Source: Clostridia bacterium
Lineage (GTDB): Bacteria; Bacillota; Clostridia; Oscillospirales; CAG-272
DNA length: 64,000 nt
Direction of reading: 5' to 3'
Assembly (NCBI GenBank): GCA_017472255.1
Contig: JAFUQU010000038.1
Coordinates: 1-64,000 of the forward strand
Part shown: positions 51,629-60,867 of the stretch, piece after piece
How the letters are laid out: every line of letters starts with the position of its first letter
How positions within the stretch are numbered: position 1 is the first letter of the stretch
The notes under the pieces: generated by a model
What the model was told of the DNA's origin: nothing
Database searches by the model: none
The model's input: the letters and a program-made list of their open reading frames with translations, nothing else
Translations under genes and position numbers: made by a program

Positions 51629-53017
51629 ATGAAATTTGCTCTTTACTTCGGAAACCGGGGCTTCTTCCCCGAAACCCTCATCGCCTCCGCCCGCGAGGAG
51701 GTCGCCGACGCCGTTGTACGCGCCGGTCATGAGTATCTCATCCCCGACGCCGACATGACCCGTTACGGCGCGGTGGAAACCCGAGAGGAGGGGTACGCTT
51801 ACGCCGCATGGCTCAAGTCCCATGAGGGCGAGTACGACGGCGTGATCATGTCCCTGCCCAACTTCTCCGACGAGAACGGCGCTGTGGCCGCCCTCCGCGA
51901 CGCGGGCAAGCCGATCCTGATTCAGGCTTACCCCGACGAAATCGGCAAGATGGACTTCGCCCACCGCCGCGACTCCTACTGCGGCAAGTTCTCCATCGAA
52001 GACTGCTTCCATCAGTACGGCATTCCCTACACCGTTCTTGAGCCTCATGTGGTTCACCCGAACGATCCGGCGTTCGCTCAGAATCTGGCTGATTTCGCCG
52101 CCATCTGCCGCGTTGTCAACGGCATGAAGCGCTTCACCATCGGATGTATCGGCGCCCGCACGTCCAAGTTCAAGACCGTGCGCTACGATGAAATCACACT
52201 CCAGAAGTACGGCATCACCGTGGACACCTTCGACCTGTCCGAGCTAATCTGGAAGGTCGGCAAGCTGGCCGACAACGACGCGGATGTGCTGATGAAGAAA
52301 ATCCGCCTGTGCGAATACACCGACTGCTCAATCGTCCCCGACAATAAGCTGACCACCCTTGCCAAGGTTTCGGTCATCATCGACCGCTATATCAAAGATT
52401 ACCGCCTCGACTGCGTAACCCTGCGCTGCTGAGACGAGATGCACGACATTCTGGGCGTGGCGCCCTGCGTGCTGCTGTCCGAGCTGAACGACCGCGGCAT
52501 CGTGGCCTCCTGTGAAATCGACCTCTGCTCGGCCATCAATATGTACTCCATGCAGCTGGCTTCCGAAAAGCCCACCGCCTGCCTGGACTGGAACAACAAC
52601 TACGGCGACGATCCCGACAAGGTCATCCTTTTCCACTGCGGCTCCACCGCACAGTCGCTGATGGAGGGCAAGGGCAAAGTCACCGACCACAAGATGTTCG
52701 CAAAGGCCGATCCGGGCTGCGGCTGGGGTTCCAACGAGGGCAGAATCCGCGCCTTCGACATGACCTATTCCAACTGCAAGACCGAAAACGGCAAGCTCAC
52801 CTTCTACGTGGGCGAGGGCGCCTTCACCGGCGAGCCGATTGAGGATGAATTCTTCGGCTGCGGCGGCGTGGCAAAGATCGACAACCTTCAGAAGAAGCTG
52901 ATCAAGCTGGGACGGGAAGGCTTCCGCCATCATACCGTCGTGGGCGTAGGTCACATGGAGCTGGTGCTGCGCGAAGCGTTCACCTACTATCTGGGCTACG
53001 ACATTCTGGAGATCTGA
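51629..53017 (+). pseudogene. L-fucose isomerase-like protein, interrupted by an in-frame TGA
   Basis: The frame from 51629 (ribosome site AAAGGAA) stops at TGA 52430-52432 after DCVTLRC, then continues in the same frame as DEMHDILGVAPCVLLSELNDRGIVASCE to 53017. Family members have Trp at this point (RCW), so TGG to TGA is the simplest change. Read through, the protein is 462 residues, the normal size. Catalytic residues (the Glu in ASCEIDL and the His in VGVGHMEL) are all after the stop, so the front part alone would be inactive. The enzyme would convert an aldose to a ketose for the kinase that follows. Other genes here end in TGA, so UGA is a true stop in this organism. Confidence 0.8.
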
Positions 53018-53019
53018 CC

Positions 53020-54492
53020 ATGCTGATCGGCGGACTTGACATTGGCACGACCGGCTGCAAGCTGTCCGTCTACAGCGATACAGGCGAGTTCGTCTCCAAT
53101 ACATACAAAGAATACGAGGTCAGCCGCAGAAACGGCGAACATGAAGTCGATGCCGCCATGATCTTCGACGCGGTGTGCGATATCATCCGCACCGCGTCGG
53201 CGGAGCAGGAAATTGCGGCCATCGGCGTAACCAGCTTCGGCGAGACCTTCACGCTGCTGGACGAAAATGACAATGTGCTGCTTCCCTCCATGCTTTACAC
53301 CGACCCGCGCGGTTCGGCGGAATGCGGCGTTCTCTGCGAAAAGCTGGGCGAGAAGCGGCTGACGTACATCTCCGGCGTAAAGCCCCATCCGATGTACAGC
53401 CTGCCCAAGCTCATGTGGGTGAAGAACAACCGCCCCGACGTCTGGTCGAAGGTAAAGCGGGTTCTCCTGATGGAGGATTACATCGTCTACCGGCTGACCG
53501 GCATCGCGCAGATCGACTATTCGCTGGCAGCGCGCACCATGGCGCTGGACATCCGCGAAAAATGCTGGAGCGGCGAAATTCTCGACGCCGCCGGCATCGA
53601 CGCGGGACTGTTATCAAAGCTGGTTCCTACTGGAACAGCCGCCGGAAAAATCCGGAGCGATCTTGGCATCCGGGGCGATATCACCATCGTCAGCGGCTGT
53701 CACGATCAGGTGGCGGCAGCAGTGGGCGCGGGTATTCTTTCGCCGGGGACGGCGGTGGACGGCACGGGTACGGTGGAGTGCGTCACTCCCATGTTCGACC
53801 ATGTGCCCGAAAACGAACAGCTTTACGATGAAGGCTATTCGGTGGTTCCCTATGTCATCGACGGCACCTATGTCTGCTACGCACTGTCCTTCACCGGCGG
53901 CGCGGTGCTGAAATGGTTCCGCGACAATCTGGCGGCAAAATACGAGGGCGTGGATAACGTCTACGCAAAGCTGGACGCGGACGCTCCCGAAGCGCCAACG
54001 GGACTGCTGGTGCTGCCCCATTTCGCGGGCGCGGCCAATCCCTACATGGACAACGGCTCCAAAGCGGCGATTCTCGGTCTGACGCTGGAGCACACATCGG
54101 CGGATATCTACAAGGCGCTGATGGAGGGCGTGACCTACGAAATCATGCTGAACCTCGAGCATCTGGAGTCCTGCGGCATCACGCCGGAGAAGCTGTACGC
54201 CACCGGCGGCGGCGCGAACTCCGCCGTCTGGCTGCAAATCAAGGCAGATATTCTGAACCGCCCCGTCACCGCACTGACCGCCAAGGAAGCAGGTGCCTGC
54301 GGCACCTGTATGCTGGCGGGCAGAGCCATCGGCATTTATGATTCGCTGGAGGACGCGAAGAAAATCTTCGTCCGAGAAAAGCACACCTATCTGCCGAATT
54401 CCGAAAAGGCGGCGGTTTATCAGAAATACTACGCGGCATACCGCAAAGTCTACGACGCGGTGCGCCCGATTATTGGGGAGGTCAACCCATGA
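53020..54492 (+). CDS. FGGY-family carbohydrate kinase
   Basis: The 490-residue protein has the two-domain FGGY fold with GGLDIGTTGCKLSVY (phosphate 1 loop), GTGTVECVT (phosphate 2), and TGGGANSAVWLQIKADILNRPV near the C-terminus (FGGY-type signature). Family members phosphorylate sugars such as xylulose, rhamnulose or fuculose with ATP. The exact sugar is unknown. It starts 2 bases after the isomerase stop and overlaps the epimerase gene by 4 bases. Confidence 0.92.
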   Translation: MLIGGLDIGTTGCKLSVYSDTGEFVSNTYKEYEVSRRNGEHEVDAAMIFDAVCDIIRTASAEQEIAAIGVTSFGETFTLLDENDNVLLPSMLYTDPRGSAECGVLCEKLGEKRLTYISGVKPHPMYSLPKLMWVKNNRPDVWSKVKRVLLMEDYIVYRLTGIAQIDYSLAARTMALDIREKCWSGEILDAAGIDAGLLSKLVPTGTAAGKIRSDLGIRGDITIVSGCHDQVAAAVGAGILSPGTAVDGTGTVECVTPMFDHVPENEQLYDEGYSVVPYVIDGTYVCYALSFTGGAVLKWFRDNLAAKYEGVDNVYAKLDADAPEAPTGLLVLPHFAGAANPYMDNGSKAAILGLTLEHTSADIYKALMEGVTYEIMLNLEHLESCGITPEKLYATGGGANSAVWLQIKADILNRPVTALTAKEAGACGTCMLAGRAIGIYDSLEDAKKIFVREKHTYLPNSEKAAVYQKYYAAYRKVYDAVRPIIGEVNP

Positions 54493-55448
54493 ACAATTAC
54501 ATCGGACATCCGTCCCAGCTCTGCGGCATCGAGGAGCACCGCCTTGTGGGCGGCAAGGGCGACGGGATGCGGCTATACGAAGCATGGACGAGCGGAGGAC
54601 TGCGCTTCACCGTGTCCGCCGACCGCTGCGGCGACCTGTCCCGGGTCAGCTATAAGGGCATCAATCTGGGGTTCTTCGGTCCCTGCGGCTACGTCGCGCC
54701 ACAGCATTACGACCCCCGCGGTGCAGGCTTCCTGAAATCCTTCACCGGCGGATTTCTCACGACCTGCGGCCTGACTGCCGTCGGCTCACCCTGCGTGGAT
54801 GAAGGCGAGGAGCTGCCGCTCCACGGCAATATTTCCCACGTTCCGGCGGAAAATGTGGTCGTTGACACCGACGAAACGCTGCGCATCAAGCTCACCATGC
54901 GCGACGCTTCCCTGTTCGGACGCAAGTTCCTGCTCACCCGCGAATATGAGTGCGCTCCCGACGGTTCCGCGCTGATTCTGCACGATAAGGTGCAAAACAT
55001 CGCCGCGTCCGAAACGCCTTATATGATTCTGTATCATTTCAACTTCGGCTACCCGCTGCTGGCGCCGGGCGCCGAACTGACGATTCCGTCGAAATCCGTC
55101 ACGCCGCGCAACGATCGCGCCGCCGAGGATCTGGACACCGCGTCAAGCATTATCGAGCCGCAGCCCGCTTTCGAAGAGCAGTGCTACTTCCACGACCTTT
55201 CCGAGGGGCGCGTGAAGCTGAAAAATCCTGCGCTTGGCATCGCTGTTACCATGGAGTTTGATACGACTGAGCTGCCCTTCTTCACCCAGTGGAAGCTGAT
55301 GCAGCAGGGCGAGTACGTCATGGGTCTGGAGCCGGGCAACTGCCATCCCGACGGACGCGATGTGATGCGCAGACAGGGAAAGCTGCGCTTCCTGAAGCCG
55401 GGCGAAGCTGCCGAACAAACGATTAAAATTACCATTACGGAGGAATAA
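54489..55448 (+). CDS. DUF4432 aldose 1-epimerase-like protein
   Basis: The 319-residue protein is of the galactose-mutarotase fold in the DUF4432 group, with VSADRCGDLSRVSYKGINLGF and GGFLTTCGL near the front, a central HFNFGYPLL and QWKLMQQGEYVMGLEPGNC toward the end. It would interconvert alpha and beta anomers of the sugar entering the isomerase step. There is no signal peptide. It is coupled to the kinase by a 4-base overlap. Confidence 0.88.
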   Translation: MNNYIGHPSQLCGIEEHRLVGGKGDGMRLYEAWTSGGLRFTVSADRCGDLSRVSYKGINLGFFGPCGYVAPQHYDPRGAGFLKSFTGGFLTTCGLTAVGSPCVDEGEELPLHGNISHVPAENVVVDTDETLRIKLTMRDASLFGRKFLLTREYECAPDGSALILHDKVQNIAASETPYMILYHFNFGYPLLAPGAELTIPSKSVTPRNDRAAEDLDTASSIIEPQPAFEEQCYFHDLSEGRVKLKNPALGIAVTMEFDTTELPFFTQWKLMQQGEYVMGLEPGNCHPDGRDVMRRQGKLRFLKPGEAAEQTIKITITEE

Positions 55449-55452
55449 AACA

Positions 55453-56286
55453 ATGCTTGCAAGTCTTACCGAAATTCTGAACTACGCCGACGCAAAATCC
55501 TGCGCCATCGGCTCCTTCAACACCACGGGCATGGAGTGCGTGGAAGCCGTCATCGCCGCCGCTGAGGAAGCGAATATGCCGGTTATCCTGATGCACGCTC
55601 AGGTACACGAGGAGATGGGTCTCTGCAAACTGGACCACATCGGTCGCGTTATGCTTGCGCTGGCAGACACCGCCAAGGTACCGGTGGGCGTACACCTGGA
55701 TCACGGCACCGATCTGGCTTATCTGAAAAAGGCGCTGGACCTCGGCTTCACGTCCATCATGTTCGACGGCTCCACGCTGCCCTACAAGGAAAACTTCGCC
55801 CTCACTTCTCTGGCGGTGGAGATGGCAGCACGTTACGGCGCGGACGTGGAAGCGGAAATCGGCAGCATGGGCGAGCGTGACGCCGTTGACGGCAACCCGG
55901 AGAGCGCTTACACCGATCCCGACGCCGCAAAGCTTTTCGCCGAAACCACCGGCATCGACGCGCTGGCCTGCTCCTTCGGCACGGTTCACGGCATCTACTT
56001 CAAGGAGCCGAAGCTGGACTTCCCGCGTCTGGAGAAGATCAAGAGTCTGGTTGACATTCCGCTGGTCATGCACGGCGGCTCGGGCGTCAGCGACGAAGAC
56101 TACCGCCGCGTAATCTCTCTTGGCATCCGCAAGATCAACTACTACACCTACATGGCAAAGGCTGGCGGCAGCGCCGTCGCAGCCCGCGAGGACAAAACCT
56201 ACTTCCACGACCTCGCCGTGGAAGCCACCGCTGCCATGAAGGCAAACGCCGCGCACGCGATTGAAATTTTCGCAGGAAAGCAGTAA
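55453..56286 (+). CDS. Class II ketose-(bis)phosphate aldolase
   Basis: The 277-residue protein matches class II fructose/tagatose-bisphosphate aldolases. Zinc ligands are seen in HLDHG (near residue 79), GTVHGIY and VMHGGSG, the catalytic Asp is in LDHGTD, and the YDGS-type block reads SIMFDGSTLP. The EAEIGSMGERD stretch carries the conserved Glu region. It would cleave the phosphorylated ketose from the kinase step into a triose phosphate and an aldehyde. It is the last gene of the operon. Confidence 0.92.
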   Translation: MLASLTEILNYADAKSCAIGSFNTTGMECVEAVIAAAEEANMPVILMHAQVHEEMGLCKLDHIGRVMLALADTAKVPVGVHLDHGTDLAYLKKALDLGFTSIMFDGSTLPYKENFALTSLAVEMAARYGADVEAEIGSMGERDAVDGNPESAYTDPDAAKLFAETTGIDALACSFGTVHGIYFKEPKLDFPRLEKIKSLVDIPLVMHGGSGVSDEDYRRVISLGIRKINYYTYMAKAGGSAVAAREDKTYFHDLAVEATAAMKANAAHAIEIFAGKQ

Positions 56287-56292
56287 TCCCTT

Positions 56293-56328
56293 GAAATCCC
56301 GCAGCGCACGCTGCGGGATTTCGTTTTT
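56293..56328 (+). terminator. Terminator of the sugar isomerase/kinase/aldolase operon
   Basis: Stem GAAATCCCGCAGCG/CGCTGCGGGATTTC followed by GTTTTT, 6 bases after the aldolase stop. Confidence 0.9.
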
Positions 56329-56518
56329 CCAGACCGCGTCAGCGAATGCTGTCTTGCGATGAAGCCGATCTATGACTTTCTCATCCGCGCCGAATTGACG
56401 GCAGTCCAGCAGCAATAAAGCGTCCGCCCGCCGAAAAAATCCCCCGCGAATTCCGGTCAACGGGGGCATTTGTCGAATGCAGTCGATTGAATATTTTCAA
56501 GAAATATTTCAAAAACAC
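56329..56518. other. Spacer without a recognisable gene
   Basis: No complete gene is visible on either strand. A plus-strand stretch ending at a TAA near 56418 (LAMKPIYDFLIRAELTAVQQQ) could be the tail of a lost gene but has no start or family match. A CCCCCG/CGGGGG inverted repeat lies at about 56441-56466. Confidence 0.4.
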
Positions 56519-56547
56519 TTGATATTTTCCTGATTTTGTAGTATCAT
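56519..56547 (+). promoter_or_regulatory. Promoter of the 70-residue protein gene
   Basis: TTGATA (56519-56524) and TATCAT (56542-56547), 17 bases apart, about 110 bases upstream of the start. Confidence 0.6.
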
Positions 56548-56659
56548 ATTAATAGCATAATTTACATTATATAGCAAATCAAAATGTCCGGCAACCCCAT
56601 CAATTATATTACCGTCACAAATTTCACGAGAAAAAGCGGCGGATTAAGGAGAATGAAAA

Positions 56660-56872
56660 ATGGACAACAGCAAAATCTCGCTCGACTACAGCAACCGCCG
56701 ACCAACTGGTCAGGCCTGGCGCGCCACCCTCCATGGTCATACCACATATGCCCCGGCCAGAGAACAGGTTTTGGAACTGCACCAATCCAAAATGAAGGTT
56801 TACGAGCAGATCGATGACTTGCTCAGTCTCTGCGCCGCCTATACCACACAGAAGAGCAACCACGCACTATGA
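56660..56872 (+). CDS. Small hypothetical protein (70 residues)
   Basis: A good ribosome site (AAGGAG, 8 bases before the ATG), an upstream promoter and a downstream hairpin support a real gene. The sequence MDNSKISLDYSNRRPTGQAW is followed by a helical C-terminal part (REQVLELHQSKMKVYEQIDDLLSLC). It has no membrane segment, no Cys pairs for metal and no family that I recognise. The function is unknown. The helical part might mediate dimerisation. Confidence 0.6.
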   Translation: MDNSKISLDYSNRRPTGQAWRATLHGHTTYAPAREQVLELHQSKMKVYEQIDDLLSLCAAYTTQKSNHAL

Positions 56873-56875
56873 TAG

Positions 56876-56921
56876 AAAAAGTGACTGAAGGATCATGTTC
56901 CGATGCTTCAGCCGCTTTTTC
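56876..56921 (+). terminator. Terminator of the 70-residue protein gene
   Basis: AAAAAGTGACTGAAG pairs with CTTCAGCCGCTTTTT with a small internal bulge. Confidence 0.6.
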
Positions 56922-56942
56922 TGTTGCCGGGCAGAACAAAGA

Positions 56943-56977
56943 AAAACCCCGGCTTCGGTAAACCGAAACCGGGGTTT
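56943..56977 (-). terminator. Terminator of rplS
   Basis: Stem AAACCCCGG-TTCGGT/ACCGAA-CCGGGGTTT lies 17 bases after the rplS stop and ends in TTTTTC on the minus strand. Confidence 0.85.
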
Positions 56978-56993
56978 GAAGGTCGGGATAGGA

Positions 56994-57335
56994 TTAAAGC
57001 TGTTCCTTAACCTTGGAGCTCTTACCGACTCTGTCACGGAGGTAATACAGCTTTGCGCGTCTTACTTTACCGCTTCTGACGATTTCAACCTTTTCAACGT
57101 TCGGGGAATGAACCGGGAAGGTCTTCTCCACGCCAACGCCGTAGGAAACACGTCTTACGGTGAAGGTTTCGGAGATTCCGCCGCCGTTCTTGGCAATAAT
57201 AGTGCCCTCGAAAAGCTGAATTCTCTCTCTGGTACCCTCTTTGATTTTGTTGTAAATCTTAACGGTGTCACCAACGTTAAGTACGGGTACGTTTTCCTTT
57301 AACTGCTCATTTGTCAAAGCCTTGATCAGATCCAT
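56994..57335 (-). CDS. rplS: 50S ribosomal protein L19
   Basis: The start at 57335 follows AAGGAGGAAGCC and gives 113 residues, the usual size: [17 protein letters not shown], then [54 protein letters not shown] and the basic end [16 protein letters not shown]. It sits at the 30S-50S interface. It is usually downstream of rpsP-rimM-trmD, but here it stands alone with its own promoter and leader. Confidence 0.97.
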   Translation of the reverse strand: MDLIKALTNEQLKENVPVLNVGDTVKIYNKIKEGTRERIQLFEGTIIAKNGGGISETFTVRRVSYGVGVEKTFPVHSPNVEKVEIVRSGKVRRAKLYYLRDRVGKSSKVKEQL

Positions 57336-57344
57336 TTTGGCTTC

Positions 57345-57434
57345 CTCCTTGAATTTTTTTGATTCAATCGTGGAAAGCATTCGTGCAGAGCATATGCAGA
57401 GGACTGCTTTCGCCATGCGGCAAAACCGCATAAC
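57345..57434 (-). ncRNA. Probable rplS leader (L19 autoregulatory leader type)
   Basis: Between the promoter and the start the minus-strand RNA can fold an ATGCGG/CCGCAT hairpin and then a longer stem (GGCGAAAGCA with TGCTTTCC) enclosing a TGCA/TGCA pair. Ribosomal protein L19 genes in Firmicutes often have a leader by which excess L19 lowers its own production, so this is a likely case. The match to the known family was judged by eye only. Confidence 0.5.
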
Positions 57435-57440
57435 AATGAT

Positions 57441-57469
57441 ATTATACCACAAAATTCAGAGAATTGCAA
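57441..57469 (-). promoter_or_regulatory. Promoter of rplS
   Basis: On the minus strand TTGCAA (57464-57469) and TATAAT (complement of 57441-57446), 17 bases apart, with TGTGG before the -10. Confidence 0.8.
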
Positions 57470-57645
57470 GTCTTTTTGCAAAATAAACCGGGGCAAATCG
57501 CCGATATTTCGGGCATTTCACCCCGCTTTTCCGTCACTGTGAAAAAATTTGGCATCCCGCCTTTACATTTATCCTCCGATATGATAAAATAGTAGTATAC
57601 CGTCAATACTATGATTATCAAAAATCCACCGGAGGTAAGCGCTGT

Positions 57646-57999
57646 ATGCAGAACAGCCCCCGCCCGCAAAGATCGGTTCCGCCGCAGAATCAGCAGCGGC
57701 CGAATCCGCCCGTCCCCTATATACAAAGAATACAGCCGTCCGCCCGCCCGCGGATACAGACCGAGCAGCTTCGCCCCATCCGGCCTGACAGCCGACAGGT
57801 TCAGCCCTGTCTGCCTATGCAGCAGCAATATCAGGCTACCCGGCAGATGCCCCGTCTGCGCACCGACAGCCCCCGCAAAAAAAAGCGGTTCAATCGGTGG
57901 GTGCTGCATGATTTTCTGCTGGGGCTGATCGCTGGGCTGGTCATATTCGGAACGGCGTCGGTTTTCGTCTGCAAAGCAGTAATCGCAATCTTTTTATGA
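57646..57999 (+). CDS. Pro/Gln/Arg-rich single-pass membrane protein
   Basis: The 117-residue protein follows CGGAGG. The first 80 residues are low-complexity, rich in Pro, Gln and Arg (QRPNPPVPYIQRIQ, MQQQYQATRQMPRL) and end in a basic RKKKR. One membrane segment follows (about 91-115). The basic stretch before the segment places the rich region in the cytosol. It may be an anchor or scaffold; no family is recognised. Its stop overlaps rsuA by 4 bases. Confidence 0.65.
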   Translation: MQNSPRPQRSVPPQNQQRPNPPVPYIQRIQPSARPRIQTEQLRPIRPDSRQVQPCLPMQQQYQATRQMPRLRTDSPRKKKRFNRWVLHDFLLGLIAGLVIFGTASVFVCKAVIAIFL

Positions 58000-58700
58000 G
58001 AATAGACAAGCTCTTATCCGAAATGGGCATCGCCACCCGCACCGAGAGTGCGAAGGCTGCCCGCGCCGGCGGCATCACCGTGGACGGCGTTCCCGTGAAG
58101 CGCGCGGACATCCACATCGATCCCGACAAAAACGCCGTCACCTATCTGGGACAGCCGGTGATCTACCGCCGCTTCACCTACATCATGCTGAATAAGCCGG
58201 AAGGATACGTATCCGCCACCGACGATCCGAAGGAACGTACCGTTCTGGAGCTGCTGGACGACCGCCACCGCCGTCTGGGGCTGTTCCCCTGCGGACGGCT
58301 GGACAAGAATACCCTTGGTCTGCTTATTCTGACCAACGACGGCGGACTGACCCACCGCCTGCTCTCGCCAAAGCATCATGTCACCAAGGTCTACGCCTTT
58401 AGCGCCGAGCGGATTGTCACTGAGGAAGACCGCCAGCGTCTGGAAGCAGGCGTCACCATTGACGGCGAGCTGACCCGTCCGGCGAAGGTCGTTCTGAACG
58501 ACGACCGGATGTCCGGCAAAATCACGCTGACCGAAGGACGTTATCATCAGATCAAACGGATGCTGGAGGCTGTATGCAACAAGTGCATCGCCCTCGAACG
58601 CATCGAATTCGGCGGTATTCCCCTCGATCCTGCGCTGAAGCGCGGGGAGTGGCGTCCGCTGACAGCGGAGGAGGAAGCCCTCCTCACATCCCATCAATAA
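57996..58700 (+). CDS. RsuA/RluB-family rRNA pseudouridine synthase
   Basis: The 234-residue protein has an N-terminal S4 RNA-binding domain (RIDKLLSEMGIATRTESAKAARAGGITVDG) and the synthase domain with the catalytic Asp in GRLDKNTLGLLILTND and LTEGRYHQIKRM near the end. It most resembles the small-subunit enzyme RsuA (16S U516), but RluB (23S U2605) cannot be excluded by eye. It is coupled to the preceding small membrane protein. Confidence 0.9.
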   Translation: MRIDKLLSEMGIATRTESAKAARAGGITVDGVPVKRADIHIDPDKNAVTYLGQPVIYRRFTYIMLNKPEGYVSATDDPKERTVLELLDDRHRRLGLFPCGRLDKNTLGLLILTNDGGLTHRLLSPKHHVTKVYAFSAERIVTEEDRQRLEAGVTIDGELTRPAKVVLNDDRMSGKITLTEGRYHQIKRMLEAVCNKCIALERIEFGGIPLDPALKRGEWRPLTAEEEALLTSHQ

Positions 58701-58713
58701 CAAAGGAGCACCC

Positions 58714-60864
58714 ATGGATATCATTAAAACTCTCGCCGCCGAGCTGTCTCTGCAGCCCGAGCAGGTCGAACGCACCGTCGCACTCATCGATGACGGCAAC
58801 ACCATCCCGTTTATCGCCCGTTACCGCAAGGAAGTCACCGGTTCGCTGGACGACAGCGTGCTGCGTGACCTTTTTGACCGGCTTACATATCTGCGCTCGC
58901 TGGAAGCCCGCAAGGCGGAAGTGCGCAACCTGATTGAGGAACAGGGCAAGCTGACGCCCGAAATCGAAAAGGCGTTGGACGCCGCCGCCATCCTCGCCGA
59001 GGTGGAGGACATTTACCGCCCCTTCCGTCCCAAGCGCAAGACCCGCGCGTCGGTGGCGCGAGAACGGGGTCTGGAGCCGCTGGCAGCCGCCATACTGGCG
59101 CAGGAGAAGCGTTACTCGCCCACGCTGGAGGAGCTGGCTGCGTCCCTGATCGACCCGGAGAAGGGCGTGGAAACGGCGGAAGACGCCATCGCCGGAGCTT
59201 GCGATATTCTTGCCGAGGATATCTCGGACAACGCGGACTTCCGCAAGCACATCCGCTTTCTCACCTGCCGGGACGGCGAGATTGTCACCAAGCAGGCAAA
59301 GGACGGCGATTCGGTTTATTCGCTCTACTACGACTTCCGGGAGCGTCTATCCAAGCTGCCGGGACACCGGGTGCTGGCCATCAACCGCGGCGAGAAGGAA
59401 GAATATCTGAAGGTCACGCTGGAAATGCCGTCGGACAACATCATCGCATGGCTGGAATCCAAGCTGTTCAAAAAATACGACTCCCCCGCCAAGCCCTACA
59501 TCAAACGCGCCATCGACGACAGCTGGGAGCGGCTTATCGCACCCAGCGTGGAGCGGGAAATCCGTTCGTCCTACTTTGACGACGCCTGCGAGGGCGCCAT
59601 CAAGGTCTTTGAGGACAATTTAAGGCATCTGCTGATGCAGCCGCCGCTCAAGGGTAAAACCACGCTGGGCTACGATCCCGGCTATGTCAACGGCTGCAAG
59701 CTGGCGGTGGTCGATCGTACCGGCAAGGTATTGGACACGGCGGTCATCTATCCGATGAAGCCTCAGCAGCGCACCGAGGAAGCCAAGCGTACCCTCAAGC
59801 GGCTGATCAGCAAGCATGACGTGGGCGTCATCGCCATCGGCAACGGCACCGCGTCGCGGGAAAGTGAAATCTTCATCGCCGGACTGCTCAAGGAAATCGG
59901 CGGCGATACCAGGTATACCATCGTCAGCGAAGCGGGCGCATCGGTTTATTCGGCGTCCAAGCTGGCGGCGGAGGAATTCCCGGACTTCGACGTCATGCAG
60001 CGCAGCGCCGTTTCCATCGCCCGCCGCTTGCAGGATCCGCTGGCAGAGCTGGTTAAAATCGATCCAAAATCCATCGGCGTGGGACAGTATCAGCACGACA
60101 TGAAGCCCGCCCGTTTGGACGAAGCGCTGGGCGGCGTGGTGGAAGGCTGCGTCAACAGCGTGGGCGTGGATGTGAACACCGCGTCCTATTCCCTGCTATC
60201 CTATGTGGCTGGCATCAACGCCACCTCGGCGAAAAACATTGTCAAATACCGCGAGGAGAACGGAGAGTTCAAATCCCGTTCGGAAATTAAAAAGGTGCCG
60301 CGCATCGGCGCGAAGGCTTTTGAGCAGTGTGCGGGCTTCCTGCGCGTATCCGGCTCGAAGGAAATTCTCGACTGCACCGGCGTTCACCCGGAGAGCTACG
60401 ATGTGGCGCGCCGCCTGCTGGCGTTGTTTGACTACACCTCCGACGATGTGCGGATGAACCGCCTGAACGATCTGCGCGCCAAGGTAAATAAAGCCGGAAT
60501 CGCAAAGGTCTGCGGCGACCTGGACGTAGGCGAGCCTACACTGATGGACATTATCGGCGAGCTGGAGAAGCCCGGGCGCGACGTCCGCGACAGCCTGCCG
60601 CCCGTTGTGCTGCGGGAGGACGTGCTGGACATCGCCGATCTCAAACCGGATATGCTGCTGACCGGCACTGTACGCAATGTCATCGACTTTGGTGCGTTTG
60701 TGGACATCGGCGTCCATCAGGACGGTCTGGTGCATATTTCCGAAATTTCCGACCGCTATATCAAGCATCCCAGCGAGGTGCTGTCGGTGGGCGATATCGT
60801 TCAGGTCAAGGTCAAGTCGGTCGATCTGCAAAAGAAGCGTATCGGTCTGACCATGAAGCTGTAA
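58714..60864 (+). CDS. tex: Tex family RNA-binding transcription accessory protein
   Basis: The 716-residue protein has the full Tex layout: an N-terminal helical part (IPFIARYRKEVTGSLDD), a YqgF/RNase-H-like domain (TLGYDPGYVNGCKLAVVD), helix-hairpin-helix repeats (INATSAKNIVKYREENGEF, RIGAKAFEQCAGFLRV) and a C-terminal S1 RNA-binding domain (MLLTGTVRNVIDFGAFVDIG). Tex aids transcription and ribosome-related stress tolerance. GGAG precedes the ATG. Length is normal. Confidence 0.96.
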   Translation: MDIIKTLAAELSLQPEQVERTVALIDDGNTIPFIARYRKEVTGSLDDSVLRDLFDRLTYLRSLEARKAEVRNLIEEQGKLTPEIEKALDAAAILAEVEDIYRPFRPKRKTRASVARERGLEPLAAAILAQEKRYSPTLEELAASLIDPEKGVETAEDAIAGACDILAEDISDNADFRKHIRFLTCRDGEIVTKQAKDGDSVYSLYYDFRERLSKLPGHRVLAINRGEKEEYLKVTLEMPSDNIIAWLESKLFKKYDSPAKPYIKRAIDDSWERLIAPSVEREIRSSYFDDACEGAIKVFEDNLRHLLMQPPLKGKTTLGYDPGYVNGCKLAVVDRTGKVLDTAVIYPMKPQQRTEEAKRTLKRLISKHDVGVIAIGNGTASRESEIFIAGLLKEIGGDTRYTIVSEAGASVYSASKLAAEEFPDFDVMQRSAVSIARRLQDPLAELVKIDPKSIGVGQYQHDMKPARLDEALGGVVEGCVNSVGVDVNTASYSLLSYVAGINATSAKNIVKYREENGEFKSRSEIKKVPRIGAKAFEQCAGFLRVSGSKEILDCTGVHPESYDVARRLLALFDYTSDDVRMNRLNDLRAKVNKAGIAKVCGDLDVGEPTLMDIIGELEKPGRDVRDSLPPVVLREDVLDIADLKPDMLLTGTVRNVIDFGAFVDIGVHQDGLVHISEISDRYIKHPSEVLSVGDIVQVKVKSVDLQKKRIGLTMKL

Positions 60865-60867
60865 TCC

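Noticed and set aside
52430..52432. UGA recoding as Trp or selenocysteine
   Set aside because: Other genes in the window (for example nrdD and lrgB) use TGA as their stop, relatives have Trp not Cys here, and no selenocysteine-type hairpin is apparent after the codon.
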